A DNA stretch of 64,000 bases from Thalassovita sp. (GTDB lineage: Bacteria; Pseudomonadota; Alphaproteobacteria; Rhodobacterales; Rhodobacteraceae): assembly GCA_029212905.1 (NCBI GenBank), contig JARGPB010000002.1:196111-260110 (forward strand), given 5' to 3'. Positions 19,907 to 27,155 of the stretch are shown piece by piece. Both the position numbers and the translations under genes were made by a program. Each line of letters starts with the position of its first letter. Within the stretch, counting starts at the first letter, position 1. The notes under the pieces were generated by a model. The model did not search any database and was not told the DNA's origin. It was given only the letters and a program-made list of their open reading frames with translations.

Positions 19907-20914
19907 TTAAACACTGCGCTTGCGACTCGCAAAATCCAGCACGTCGGCGGCGTCTTGCATCTGTTCTGGCAGGTATCTGGCGTAGGTCCGATAGGTCACT
20001 GCGGTGTTTGTGTGGCCCAGCATTTGGCCTACTTTTACAAGCGGAACACCAGCTGACAGCATGGTCACGGCAGCGGTGTGGCGCAGCTCGTGGATGGTCA
20101 CCCGTCCAAGCCCCGCGCGTTTGGTTGCGGCCTTGAAGCCGGTGCGGATGGATTTGATCGGTTGGCCGGCGTATTCGATCACGTAGTCAGACAGGGCGGC
20201 ATCATGAGCGACTGACAGCGCGGCCCGGACGCCGCTGTTCATCGGAACGATGGCGCGACCCTTGCGGGTGGTGCCGTCGTCGATCCGCAGGTTGATCGCG
20301 TTGCGTTCAAAATCCACCCGATCCCAGGTCAGTTCCAGAACGGCGCTAACGCGCGCGGCGGTGCCCAGCAACAGGATCAGGGCCAAACGAATATGCGGAT
20401 CATGTGCCCCGTCAATCAGCGCGCGGGCCTCGCCTGCATTCAGAATCCGTTTGTCGGTTTCGGGTTTGGCTGGTCTCCAGATCCGCGGGGCTCGATCAAT
20501 GGCGTTGATGTCGCGCGCGAAATTCATAGTGGATTGCAAGTGCCCGAGTTCGGTCCAGACAGTTCCGACCGATTTCCCGGCGGCGATCCGTTTGTCGGAA
20601 TAGGATCGGCACAGCGCCTTGTCGATCTGGTCGGGGCGATAGGCGCCGAAATGCTCCAGGACGGCTTTTCCGGTGTAGCCCATCGTTTTGGCCGTCGGCT
20701 TCTCGCCCAGGTCTTCGCGATAGGCCTCCCACAGCGCAGCAACGGTTCGCGCACCTGGGGCCTTTTGGTTCTCGCGGCGATAGACGTCTATTGCCTCTGG
20801 CTCGGCTTCCGCTCGGGTGCGTGCCGCAAGCTTAAACCGGGCGCGCTTTCCGTCTGGCTTGGTCCAGTAGACACAGAAACCACCTCTGAAACGTCCGATG
20901 CTGATGTCTGGCAT
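19907..20914 (-). CDS. int: phage tyrosine integrase
   Basis: This 335-residue recombinase catalyses prophage insertion into and excision from tRNA-Val. After an N-terminal arm-binding region (about 1-55) and a core-binding domain (about 56-155), the catalytic domain shows the arginine in GTAARVSAVLEL, HELRH, the histidine of MLGHTNTAV and the tyrosine in YRTYARY. It lies 66 bases inside attL and is transcribed towards it, the usual layout. The gene start is overlapped by the C-terminal end of the excisionase-like gene, so expression of the two is probably linked. Confidence 0.93.
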   Translation of the reverse strand: MPDISIGRFRGGFCVYWTKPDGKRARFKLAARTRAEAEPEAIDVYRRENQKAPGARTVAALWEAYREDLGEKPTAKTMGYTGKAVLEHFGAYRPDQIDKALCRSYSDKRIAAGKSVGTVWTELGHLQSTMNFARDINAIDRAPRIWRPAKPETDKRILNAGEARALIDGAHDPHIRLALILLLGTAARVSAVLELTWDRVDFERNAINLRIDDGTTRKGRAIVPMNSGVRAALSVAHDAALSDYVIEYAGQPIKSIRTGFKAATKRAGLGRVTIHELRHTAAVTMLSAGVPLVKVGQMLGHTNTAVTYRTYARYLPEQMQDAADVLDFASRKRSV

Positions 20915-21069
20915 TCGTATTCCTCTACTGCGTTAGCTGGAATTCTATATAGACGCCCAAGGCGAAAATGTTTCAAGGTGCCAGATCGGCAGAGGTTGCG
21001 CACGGTTTCCGCGCTGCATCCCCAGGCTGCGGCCAGGGTTTCGGGTGTGAATGGTCTTTGAGAGGTCAC
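20788..21069 (-). CDS. excisionase-like HTH protein
   Basis: The GTG at 21069 was chosen because GGAGG lies seven bases before it; the product has 93 residues. The N-terminal half (PFTPETLAAAWGCSAETVRNLCRSGTLKHFRLGRLYRIPANAVEEYEC) is a MerR-like helix-turn-helix of the excisionase type. The C-terminal 40 residues are low in order and overlap the integrase gene by 127 bases. Such a protein just upstream of, and overlapping, a phage integrase is common in Rhodobacteraceae. It should bend DNA at the att arms and control the direction of recombination. Confidence 0.75.
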   Translation of the reverse strand: MTSQRPFTPETLAAAWGCSAETVRNLCRSGTLKHFRLGRLYRIPANAVEEYECQTSASDVSEVVSVSTGPSQTESAPGLSLRHAPERKPSQRQ

Positions 21070-21088
21070 TTTTCGTCCTCCAGTTCTG

Positions 21089-21238
21089 CTATCTTGAGAC
21101 GCAGTGCGGATCGGCCAGTTTGCCACCATCGGGCTCTTTGAGATCGCACCACTTTGGCCACGACGCGTTTTCGGTCTCGGGCGCCTCGGCCATCACCGGC
21201 GGCACGCTGTTGCCGCACATGCGGGTTTGATCAGCCAT
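21089..21238 (-). CDS. 49-residue protein with cytosine methyltransferase-tail motif
   Basis: An ATG at 21238 with GGAGG six bases upstream opens a 49-residue frame. It contains RMCGNSVPPVMAEA, which resembles the C-terminal end of DNA cytosine-5 methyltransferases (the CGNAVPP-like motif X region), but nothing of the catalytic domain is present nearby. It may be the remnant of a lost phage methyltransferase or a small independent protein. The start overlaps the stop of the ASCH-like gene by eight bases, so it is still embedded in a translated operon. Confidence 0.5.
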   Translation of the reverse strand: MADQTRMCGNSVPPVMAEAPETENASWPKWCDLKEPDGGKLADPHCVSR

Positions 21239-21905
21239 AGTGGGCCTCCAGTTCATCAATGTTGCAGCGGTGAACGGTGAAGGTGTACGCGGCCACCCAC
21301 GGGGCAGCGTCCCATGCGTCGGGGCCGTTGATGCTGTTCCAGAGCCTCTGGAAATCATCCAAGGGCCCTTTTAGCGGTGCCATGTCCATGGTGCCCCCGT
21401 TGGGGCATCGCATCGGCCTGGGATTGTCTTCATCGAAAAATGGGCGACACCCCTCGGCAATAGCATCGCCCTCGCTGATGTCCCGCAACCTCTGCACCCG
21501 CACATCGGTGACGGTCAGGGTCAGGCGGGACGCCCAGCGGGGCATGAACAGCGGCGACACGTTCCCGGTTTTTGCCGCCTTTGGAAATCGCCAGTCGCCC
21601 ACGTCAAGGTCACTTTCCAGATGATGGGTCGCGCCATCTGCCGCATAATCGACAAGCAAATCCCACGCGCCATATCCTTCTCTTGGGCGCCACGTCTCTC
21701 GCACCCAAAGGCGGTCTCCAACATTCGCGCGAATTGGCAAATTCGTTGTATATTGCGCGGCCAGACCTGTAGCCCCTTTGAGGTCATCACAAAGGTCTAT
21801 GATGTCTTTTGACTTCACCACCCGCCGCGTTTGCGTCTTTCGCCCGTCCAGAAGCGCGCGAACCATCGGGCCGGAAAAAAGAATTGGTTTGTCAGTCGGC
21901 GTCAT
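21231..21905 (-). CDS. ASCH-like phage protein
   Basis: The 224-residue product opens with KPILFSGPMVRALLDGRKTQTRRVV, the hallmark start of ASCH/PUA-like proteins that are common in phages and often annotated as morphogenetic protein. A WVRETWRP motif follows near residue 70, and RLRDISEGDAIAEGC near 140 is also typical. ASCH domains are thought to bind RNA or modified nucleotides, but the role of these phage members is unknown. It lies in a leftward early operon, overlapping its neighbours on both sides by a few bases. Confidence 0.7.
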   Translation of the reverse strand: MTPTDKPILFSGPMVRALLDGRKTQTRRVVKSKDIIDLCDDLKGATGLAAQYTTNLPIRANVGDRLWVRETWRPREGYGAWDLLVDYAADGATHHLESDLDVGDWRFPKAAKTGNVSPLFMPRWASRLTLTVTDVRVQRLRDISEGDAIAEGCRPFFDEDNPRPMRCPNGGTMDMAPLKGPLDDFQRLWNSINGPDAWDAAPWVAAYTFTVHRCNIDELEAHYG

Positions 21906-22267
21906 GCTGCTTCGCCCGCAGGCCGGTAGCTGGCCACCGCGTCAATGAACGCGCGGATCTGAGTTTTCAGGCGCTCGTCCGTGATCTTGGAGATCATGCT
22001 CGCGATCCGGGCGGTCTCTTCGTCAATCACCGGGCCGCCGTTGTCGTCGTCGCTCAGGCCGTCGAAGAAGTGCGACGGCGGAACGTCCAGGATGCGCGAA
22101 ACCTCGAACAGTTTGCTGGCCGAGATCCGGTTCCGGCCCAGTTCGTATTTCTGGACCTGCTGGAACGAGATGTTCAAACCATTCGCAACGTCCGTTTGGG
22201 TCAGCCCGCGCAGGATGCGCAGGTTTTTCAGCTTGGTCCCGACGTGGGTGTCTACGGGGTGTGTCAT
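21902..22267 (-). CDS. XRE-family transcriptional regulator
   Basis: The 121-residue protein has a helix-turn-helix of the XRE class at about residues 10-65 (KLKNLRILRGLTQTDVANGLNISFQQVQKYELGRNRISASKL), followed by an acidic linker and a helical C-terminus. This pattern is frequent in Alphaproteobacteria. It is separate from the CI-like repressor further right and may adjust the leftward operon that includes integrase. It overlaps the genes on both sides by four bases. Confidence 0.8.
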   Translation of the reverse strand: MTHPVDTHVGTKLKNLRILRGLTQTDVANGLNISFQQVQKYELGRNRISASKLFEVSRILDVPPSHFFDGLSDDDNGGPVIDEETARIASMISKITDERLKTQIRAFIDAVASYRPAGEAA

Positions 22268-22473
22268 TGGTTTGTTCCTTCCATCCAGAAAATCAGTTCT
22301 TCGGCCTCGCCACGTTCGGTGGGCATCGGGCTGTGTTTGACGATCACCTGCGCGGCATCGATCACCTCGGCCTCGGGGTGGTGGGGCAGATCGGCGATCA
22401 CGGCGCGGGCTGAAATGAGCCTGTCCGCGATCGCCTCGCTGATGACGTCGTGAGTGGTGGCAGCGTTGGTCAT
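22264..22473 (-). CDS. 69-residue hypothetical phage protein
   Basis: The ATG at 22473 is preceded by AGGAG at a good distance and gives a 69-residue acidic protein (MTNAATTHDVISEAIADRL... EELIFWMEGTNQ). It looks helical and has no motif that I recognise. It overlaps the upstream small membrane gene by one base and the XRE gene by four, so it is translated within the leftward early operon. Confidence 0.55.
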   Translation of the reverse strand: MTNAATTHDVISEAIADRLISARAVIADLPHHPEAEVIDAAQVIVKHSPMPTERGEAEELIFWMEGTNQ

Positions 22474-22640
22474 CACCAGCTCCTGTTCAGTTGGTCGATG
22501 GTCTGAATAAACAGAGCGGCGACATAAGCGCCGCCTGCAATGACGGTCGTCCAGGTCAGCACCCACAGAAGGCGTTCTCCAGTCTCACGCAGATGATCGC
22601 GGCGGATCTGGTTGCGGTTCATGCGTTCGAGGTGGGTCAT
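22473..22640 (-). CDS. 55-residue membrane protein
   Basis: An ATG at 22638-22640 on the minus strand gives 55 residues with a basic N-terminus (MTHLERMNRNQIRRDHLRE) and one hydrophobic segment (LLWVLTWTTVIAGGAYVAALFI), so a single-helix inner-membrane protein is likely. Its stop shares one base with the next start (TGATG) and its start overlaps the stop of the upstream gene by four bases. Small membrane proteins in early phage operons often act in exclusion or host inhibition, but nothing shows this here. Confidence 0.55.
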   Translation of the reverse strand: MTHLERMNRNQIRRDHLRETGERLLWVLTWTTVIAGGAYVAALFIQTIDQLNRSW

Positions 22641-22942
22641 GCGGCACCGCCTTCGGAGCCGGGGCGCAAGCTATAGCCTTGCTGTTCAGCGTGCCTGCGG
22701 ACGCGTGCCCGGGTGCGGGCGCTGACCTTGTCGATCATGGCGGCGACGGAATTGGGCTGGGGAGTGGGCTGAATGGTGTCGCCGGTCAGGTGTGCGGGGC
22801 TGCGCAGGCGATCCCAGTTGCAATGCTGGCCGCGCGCGGATTTGAGGGTGTCCCATGCCTCCATGATGACAAATGGGTGGTAGCCGCGCGGGTTGAGAAT
22901 GATGCCTCGGGCGCGATTGAGTTCTTGGGTGCAGGGAAGCAT
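22637..22942 (-). CDS. hypothetical phage protein
   Basis: The ATG at 22942 follows GGAG by six bases and gives 101 residues; two upstream ATGs at 22957 and 22954 lack a ribosome site. The protein contains NPRGYHPFVIMEAWDTLKSARGQHCNWDRL and a basic C-terminal end with RTRARVRRHAEQQGY. I do not recognise the family. It is the first gene of the leftward early operon and lies directly behind the putative leftward promoter. Confidence 0.5.
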   Translation of the reverse strand: MLPCTQELNRARGIILNPRGYHPFVIMEAWDTLKSARGQHCNWDRLRSPAHLTGDTIQPTPQPNSVAAMIDKVSARTRARVRRHAEQQGYSLRPGSEGGAA

Positions 22943-22975
22943 TAGGGACTCCATCATCGGTTGTGATGGAGCAAA

Positions 22976-23030
22976 TGTTTACGCACAGAAAACTGTACCG
23001 TCAAGAAAAAAGTTTACACTGTGAAAACTT
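22976..23030 (-). promoter_or_regulatory. leftward early promoter with repressor-like sites
   Basis: On the minus strand TTGACG (22999-23004) and TAAACA (22976-22981) are 17 bases apart and match a sigma-70 promoter for the leftward operon. ACAGAAAACTGT (22985-22996), a perfect dyad, lies in the spacer, and GTGAAAACTT (23021-23030) just upstream. Both resemble the GAAAACTT elements at the CI-Cro switch. Confidence 0.5.
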
Positions 23031-23119
23031 GCAAGGAGAACTGGTCGGCCATGTTGTCTGCGGGTGGAATCTGGGCTTCTGTGTTGCAATGACAGGTAGA
23101 TTTTTTAGGAGGTTTTGCG

Positions 23120-23743
23120 ATGTTTGGTTATCTGGCTTTGATTGCATCCGCTGCGCTGATTTATGGTTTTTTTCTCGTCGCGTTTAAGCGCGAGCGGCGC
23201 TGGCGCGGGTTAAAAATTGCCAGTGCCTCGTTTGTTGCAATGATTGTTGCGGCCGGAATGTGGGGTACCTCAAATTACGAAGCATCCGTTCGCGAGGAGG
23301 GTTGGGACGATGTAGCGGACCGGCTCGCCGCCTCGGAGGCCGGTTTCGAAACGCCCGAAGATTGGGTTGCGGAAAAGGAGCGCGTCGCGCGGCTCAAAAA
23401 AGTCGCGGAAGAGGCTGCCGCGCGCACCAACGAAATGATTGCGCGGTCGAAAAAGGATCAAGCGCAGAAAGAGCAAGCGGAAAATCGTCGCAGCGGGTTT
23501 CACTGTTTGTCGGCCTGGGATGGATCACACCCTGCATTCAAGCGGGCGGTGCGGGACCAGATGCGCGAGCCTAAAAGCTTCGAGCATATCGAGACCCGCG
23601 TGACCGCAGTGGATAAAAACGGTTACCATAAGATTTTCATGTCCTACCGCGCGCGAAATGGGTTTGGCGGCATGAACGTTGGAACAGCGACCGGCGTTTA
23701 TGCGAGCTCGGGTTGCGCTTTTCAGGTTTTGGCAGTCGAATAA
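23120..23743 (+). CDS. membrane-anchored hypothetical protein downstream of repressor
   Basis: AGGAGG precedes the ATG at 23120. The 207-residue product has two transmembrane helices at about residues 3-22 and 34-52, a charged helical stretch at about 75-125 that may form a coiled coil, and a C-terminal domain starting at FHCLSAWDGSHPAFKRAVRDQMREPKSFEHIETRV that resembles small stand-alone proteins found in many bacteria. The gene abuts the stop of the repressor gene and runs the opposite way, separate from early and late operons. This isolation suggests lysogenic expression, perhaps for superinfection exclusion, but no motif proves that. Confidence 0.6.
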   Translation: MFGYLALIASAALIYGFFLVAFKRERRWRGLKIASASFVAMIVAAGMWGTSNYEASVREEGWDDVADRLAASEAGFETPEDWVAEKERVARLKKVAEEAAARTNEMIARSKKDQAQKEQAENRRSGFHCLSAWDGSHPAFKRAVRDQMREPKSFEHIETRVTAVDKNGYHKIFMSYRARNGFGGMNVGTATGVYASSGCAFQVLAVE

Positions 23744-24307
23744 TCAGGCGGCCAGCCCGCGAAGGCTACCGACAATCTTGCCCAAAATCGAGATCCGACC
23801 ATCGTCATCCGTCTTGCGTGGGGTGCCGCCGGTCGGATCGGTTATTACCCACGGGTCCGCCCACAATGCGATTAGGCTGGTTCCGCTGCCCGTTTCATCA
23901 ATTTCGGTGGCAATCACCAGATCGCCTGCATTTAAGTCGGCATTCAGGTCCACCAAAAGCGTATCGCCGCGCGACAAATTGAACTGTCCGCAGTGCTGTT
24001 TTAGTCGGTAAAGCGTCGGCGTTCTGGGTGTCGCCGCCATCATTTTGCATATCGCCTGCAGCTCGGTTTCGGGTGTCTTGAACGGCTCCACCTGTTCAGC
24101 AAAGCCAGTGGCGATCGGCTGGGGGTCGAATAAATCTCCTACTGCGACCTCCAATACCTCAGCCATCTTAGTCAAGATAGCGTGGGACGGGTCGCGGTCC
24201 CCGTTGATCAGCAGGGACATGTAGCCTGGGGAAATGTCCAGCTCTGTTGCCAGTTTGGCCTGCCGGATGCCCCGTTTTTTGAGAATCGGTTTGATGTTCA
24301 GCTTCAT
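23744..24307 (-). CDS. CI-like prophage repressor
   Basis: The ATG at 24307 gives 187 residues. A XRE helix-turn-helix spans about 5-60 (KRGIRQAKLATELDISPGYMSLLINGDRDPSHAILTKMAEVLEV), and the C-terminal half (QFNLSRGDTLLVDLNADLNAGDLVIATE) looks like the S24/LexA-like fold. I could not find the serine of a self-cleaving repressor in the expected place, so induction may not use RecA-triggered autocleavage. It is divergent from the Cro-like gene with the operator region between them, the classical lysogeny switch. Confidence 0.82.
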   Translation of the reverse strand: MKLNIKPILKKRGIRQAKLATELDISPGYMSLLINGDRDPSHAILTKMAEVLEVAVGDLFDPQPIATGFAEQVEPFKTPETELQAICKMMAATPRTPTLYRLKQHCGQFNLSRGDTLLVDLNADLNAGDLVIATEIDETGSGTSLIALWADPWVITDPTGGTPRKTDDDGRISILGKIVGSLRGLAA

Positions 24308-24370
24308 AAAAGCACGGATGCCATGTCCGCGGGGCACTGGCGATTAACTGTAAGAAAATGTTTGACCGCT

Positions 24371-24445
24371 AGAAAACTTTTGCTTGAACTCAAAAAGTTT
24401 TCGTGTAGTAAATTTTCCCTATGTTGAGTAACTACTTGAAAACTT
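24371..24445. promoter_or_regulatory. CI/Cro operator region and leaderless cro promoter
   Basis: GAAAACTTTTG (24372-24382) and CAAAAAGTTTTC (24391-24402) face each other as an inverted repeat, and TTGAAAACTT recurs inside cro at 24436-24445. TTGAAC (24384-24389) and TAGTAA (24406-24411) form a plausible promoter with 16-base spacing, which puts transcription start within a few bases of the cro ATG at 24421. No ribosome site precedes that ATG. Confidence 0.55.
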
Positions 24446-24630
24446 CTGGCATCAGTCAGTCTGAGTTTGCAAAGCGGATCGAGGTTTCGGCCCCGTTCCT
24501 TTCGCTTTTGATTGGCGGTCGCCGCAGCCCTTCTTTGAGTTTGGCTTTCAGGATCGAGACAGAGACTAAAGGGGCTGTGCCAGCGGCTAGCTGGGTGCAG
24601 GCCATACCTGAGAGCAAGGGTGCAGCGTGA
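24421..24630 (+). CDS. Cro-like HTH regulator
   Basis: The 69-residue protein carries a single XRE helix-turn-helix (LKTSGISQSEFAKRIEVSAPFLSLLIGGRRSPSLSLAFRIE) and little else, the size of Cro proteins. It starts the rightward early operon and faces the CI-like repressor. There is no Shine-Dalgarno sequence before the ATG and the promoter lies immediately upstream, so the mRNA is probably leaderless. Its stop codon shares one base with the next tiny frame. Confidence 0.8.
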   Translation: MLSNYLKTSGISQSEFAKRIEVSAPFLSLLIGGRRSPSLSLAFRIETETKGAVPAASWVQAIPESKGAA

Positions 24631-24710
24631 TGAGTATGCTTCTTTCATACCCGCAATTTGCGCCAATAGCGGCGTGGCGTCCTGTTAAATCGGTGAGGGA
24701 ATTTTCATGA
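24630..24710 (+). CDS. 26-residue coupled micro-ORF
   Basis: The frame starts at 24630 (sharing one base with the cro stop) and ends at 24710, overlapping the next gene start by four bases (ATGA). The peptide is MSMLLSYPQFAPIAAWRPVK plus VREFS. The exact interlocking with genes on both sides is the only evidence that it is translated; its purpose may be to carry ribosomes from cro to the next gene. Confidence 0.4.
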   Translation: MSMLLSYPQFAPIAAWRPVKSVREFS

Positions 24711-25171
24711 CGCGTGCGGTGCGGCCAGGTTCGGTTCAGTTTGCTGTGTCTTCCTCCTATCGCGCGGTTGGCGGTCTGGAATGCGCCAGCGCGGATTTGG
24801 GGGTGTCGGTTGCCACGCTTTCCTATGGGACCGAGATCAACGACCAGCGGCCCGGCGGGTTGGGGGTGAATTATCTGGATCGGTTGGGCCGGATCGAGCC
24901 TACGGCGGCGCGGCCCCTGGCTGATCATTTCTGTCATCTGGCGGGCGGGGTGTTCATGCCTGTGGCCAGCCGGGGCGATCTGGCGCCGGATGTGGCGCGG
25001 CTGACGGCCGAATTTTCTGACGTACTGGCGCGACACGCCGAGGCGCATTCGCCCACGTCTGTCAATCCGTCGGGATACACGAAGGCCGAAGCTATGACCC
25101 AGATCCGCGAGTTGGATGAGGTGATCGCGGCGGCGGTGGATCTGCGTGCCGGATTGGAGGGCATGGTATGA
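24707..25171 (+). CDS. CII-like phage regulatory protein (tentative)
   Basis: The 154-residue protein sits where lambdoid phages place CII. The middle part (RAVGGLECASADLGVSVATLSYGTEI, then GLGVNYLDRLGRIEPTAARPLADHFCHLAGGVFMPV) looks like the Phage_CP76/CII-type DNA-binding region, in which a helix-turn-helix is followed by a helical segment. The C-terminus is helical and acidic. Sequence evidence is suggestive, not strong. It is coupled by 4-base overlaps to both neighbours. Confidence 0.5.
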   Translation: MTRAVRPGSVQFAVSSSYRAVGGLECASADLGVSVATLSYGTEINDQRPGGLGVNYLDRLGRIEPTAARPLADHFCHLAGGVFMPVASRGDLAPDVARLTAEFSDVLARHAEAHSPTSVNPSGYTKAEAMTQIRELDEVIAAAVDLRAGLEGMV

Positions 25172-25485
25172 GTTCCCAGCAGTTTGTATGGCAGCGGCTG
25201 TTGGGCGGCACCTCGGCGGGGCGCTCCTCCTCCCTGTCTCGTCGGGGTGTCCAATTGTTTACTGCCGTCGCGCGCCCAGCCTGTGGTGTCGCGGCTACCT
25301 TGCGCGGGGCTGGTCTGGGCCGGATTGGCTTGGGCTGTCCCCGCGTCTTTTTGAATTTCAGATCGGGTGGTTTGTGCCGCCTGATAGCGCGGAGATCTCG
25401 CGCGATTGCCTCCCTGAACTTCGGGCGCGCTTTGGTTCTGGATGGCAACCTGTCCGGGCGCGCCCGCTTTTTGGAGGTGATGTGA
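25168..25485 (+). CDS. hypothetical phage protein (frame uncertain)
   Basis: The 105-residue frame starts with ATGA overlap on the previous gene and ends with TGA sharing a base with the next ATG. It is rich in arginine, leucine and serine and shows no motif. A different frame over the same bases is also open from 25146 and is in phase with the following HTH gene; its translation (WCRGYLARGWSGPDWLGLSP) looks equally protein-like. I prefer the 105-residue frame because both junctions fit the operon pattern and its third codon positions are more GC-rich. Confidence 0.4.
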   Translation: MSSQQFVWQRLLGGTSAGRSSSLSRRGVQLFTAVARPACGVAATLRGAGLGRIGLGCPRVFLNFRSGGLCRLIARRSRAIASLNFGRALVLDGNLSGRARFLEVM

Positions 25486-25718
25486 TGGGGGCTGTTAAGC
25501 ATACCCGCGCGGATGATGAGCGCCTTTTGCAGATGATGCATCTGCACGATGTCGAGGGCCTGAGTTACGGCCAGATCGCTGAGCGGTTCGTATTGAGCCG
25601 CAGCTCCGTCGCTGGATATATCCGTCGGGTCAAGAGCGAAGCTGATCTAGTGGCGTCGGAGTGTGTCGCGCCAGAAAATATGGACGGTGGGATGGGCGTC
25701 AGGTGGTGGGCGAAATGA
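25485..25718 (+). CDS. small sigma-region-4-like HTH protein
   Basis: The ATG at 25485 follows GGAGG by eight bases and gives 77 residues. The centre (LLQMMHLHDVEGLSYGQIAERFVLSRSSVAGYIRRVK) is a helix-turn-helix of the sigma-70 region 4 or LuxR type, with nothing before it but a short charged start. It may regulate early or late phage transcription. It overlaps the genes on both sides by one and four bases. Confidence 0.65.
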   Translation: MGAVKHTRADDERLLQMMHLHDVEGLSYGQIAERFVLSRSSVAGYIRRVKSEADLVASECVAPENMDGGMGVRWWAK

Positions 25719-25984
25719 GCGCTCACAGCGTCAAATCCAAGCGCAGACACCCGGATCCCGACACGGCCCGGAGGGAATTGTTTCAGGTGTCGCATGTGAC
25801 CTTTGAGGTCGTTGATCACCCAAAGTATGGCGCGACGTTTGCTCTGATAGCTGGTGAGGCGTGTCACGCGAAAGATCGTCGCCCGCTGTTTTCAGGCCAC
25901 ATTGGCGCGGGGATGGCCGACCAGTTGCGCGATCTGGCGCGACGGATCGAAGAGATTGAGCCGACCGGAGGATGTCATGAATGA
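25715..25984 (+). CDS. hypothetical phage protein
   Basis: The ATG at 25715 overlaps the stop of the HTH gene (ATGA) and gives 89 residues. The middle reads FQVSHVTFEVVDHPKYGATFALIAGEACHAKDRRPLFSGHIGAGMADQLRDLARRIEEI, alternating strands and ending in an amphipathic helix. I do not recognise a family. A 16-residue frame at 25977-26027 (MNDMSDVGVIDAQGVM) bridges it to the next gene by overlaps and may only couple translation. Confidence 0.5.
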   Translation: MSAHSVKSKRRHPDPDTARRELFQVSHVTFEVVDHPKYGATFALIAGEACHAKDRRPLFSGHIGAGMADQLRDLARRIEEIEPTGGCHE

Positions 25985-26026
25985 TATGTCTGATGTGGGT
26001 GTAATAGATGCCCAGGGGGTGATGTG

Positions 26027-26812
26027 ATGGGTGTGCGCATTATTGGAAATCGGCCCGACACGCAAAACCCGAATTCGGGCCGCAGTCCGTTGGCCCTGCG
26101 GCGCATATGCGGTGTGTGCCAGCACTTTCAGGGTGACAGCATTGTTGCCGTTGGGCGCTGTGCGCGCCTTGGGCGTGATGCTTTGTCCGGGCGCGCGCGC
26201 GCCTCTGATTGCGAGTATTGGGGGCGGCGCACGGTGGCGCCAGGGCAGGGGGCGCGGATGCGTCCTGTTGCGGACGGCGTGCAGGAAATTTCGGCAGGTG
26301 TTCCATCCGCCAAGCCGCACCGGACATCTGCAGCGGTGCCCCTGGAGGACCGTCTGAAGCAGTATCCGATTTTGGCTTCAGAGGGTTTGACGCTACCGCA
26401 GGCCGCAGCGCGGCTGAATGTCGGGCGTGCGACGATTGTGCGTGATTTGTGGAAGCGTGGATTGCGGTGGACCGTGCTGCGCGGGGATCACAGCCATGTC
26501 GTATCGTCGATCGAGTGTGTGACTGCCGCCGTGGCGGATGTCTTTGGGGTTTCTGTCGATCAGATACGCGGACGGTCACGGGCAGCGGATGTAAGTGCGG
26601 CGCGCGGCGTCGCCTTTGTGCTGGCGCTGGATATGACCGACAGCAGTGCCCGTGCCGTTGGGCGCTATTTCGACGGAAGAAATGGCAAAACAGTATCCCC
26701 TGTGGCCGAGGCTGCTCGACGCAATGTGGTGCCCAAAAGGGCGGACGATGTTGCGCGCGCGCGGGCTTTGGCGGTGGATTTGTTTAAGGGGGGTGAGTGT
26801 TATGTCAGATGA
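26027..26812 (+). CDS. phage protein with Cys cluster, HTH and DnaA domain IV-like end
   Basis: The ATG at 26027 gives 261 residues in three parts. The N-terminal part has CGVCQHF, GRCARLG and SDCEYWG, four cysteines spaced like a small zinc site. The middle (LTLPQAAARLNVGRATIVRDLWKRGLRW) is a helix-turn-helix. The C-terminal 90 residues (CVTAAVADVFGVSVDQIRGRSRAADVSAARGVAFVLALDMTDSSARAVGRYFDGR) resemble the DNA-binding domain IV of DnaA, although the DHTT signature is replaced by NGKT. A role in phage origin recognition is likely. The AAA+ part of DnaA is absent. Confidence 0.6.
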   Translation: MGVRIIGNRPDTQNPNSGRSPLALRRICGVCQHFQGDSIVAVGRCARLGRDALSGRARASDCEYWGRRTVAPGQGARMRPVADGVQEISAGVPSAKPHRTSAAVPLEDRLKQYPILASEGLTLPQAAARLNVGRATIVRDLWKRGLRWTVLRGDHSHVVSSIECVTAAVADVFGVSVDQIRGRSRAADVSAARGVAFVLALDMTDSSARAVGRYFDGRNGKTVSPVAEAARRNVVPKRADDVARARALAVDLFKGGECYVR

Positions 26813-27155
26813 TGCTGATGTCGCCAGTGTTGCGCGGGTTGTCGCGGATGCATTTGGCATCACGGTCGCCGATCTGCAGTCAAAGCGGCGCGATAGCCGC
26901 GTCACCACGCCACGACAGATTGCATATCTTTTGGCGCATGACGGTTTGGGTATCAGTTTACCCAGGATCGGGGCCTATTTCGGGGGGCGTGATCACACGA
27001 CAATATTGCACGGTGTCCGCCGGGCGCGTGATGTTCATGTGCAAGCGTTTGCTGCGGAATGCGAAGAGGCGATATTCGTTCTGCGCTTGCGCAAATTCGG
27101 GACGTTTTTGCGCCAAGGCGCCGCTGTGTTTCAGTCGGTTCGGGGGGGATCGTGA
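26802..27155 (+). CDS. stand-alone DnaA domain IV-like protein
   Basis: The ATG at 26802 gives 117 residues, nearly all of which match DnaA domain IV: VADAFGITVADLQSKRRDSRVTTPRQIAYLLAHDGLGISLPRIGAYFGGRDHTTILHGVRRA. The GGRDHTTILHG signature that contacts the DnaA box is intact. Without an ATPase domain it can bind DNA but not form a DnaA filament by itself. It overlaps the previous DnaA-IV gene by 11 bases and lies 0.7 kb before a repeat cluster that could be the phage origin. Confidence 0.78.
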   Translation: MSDDADVASVARVVADAFGITVADLQSKRRDSRVTTPRQIAYLLAHDGLGISLPRIGAYFGGRDHTTILHGVRRARDVHVQAFAAECEEAIFVLRLRKFGTFLRQGAAVFQSVRGGS

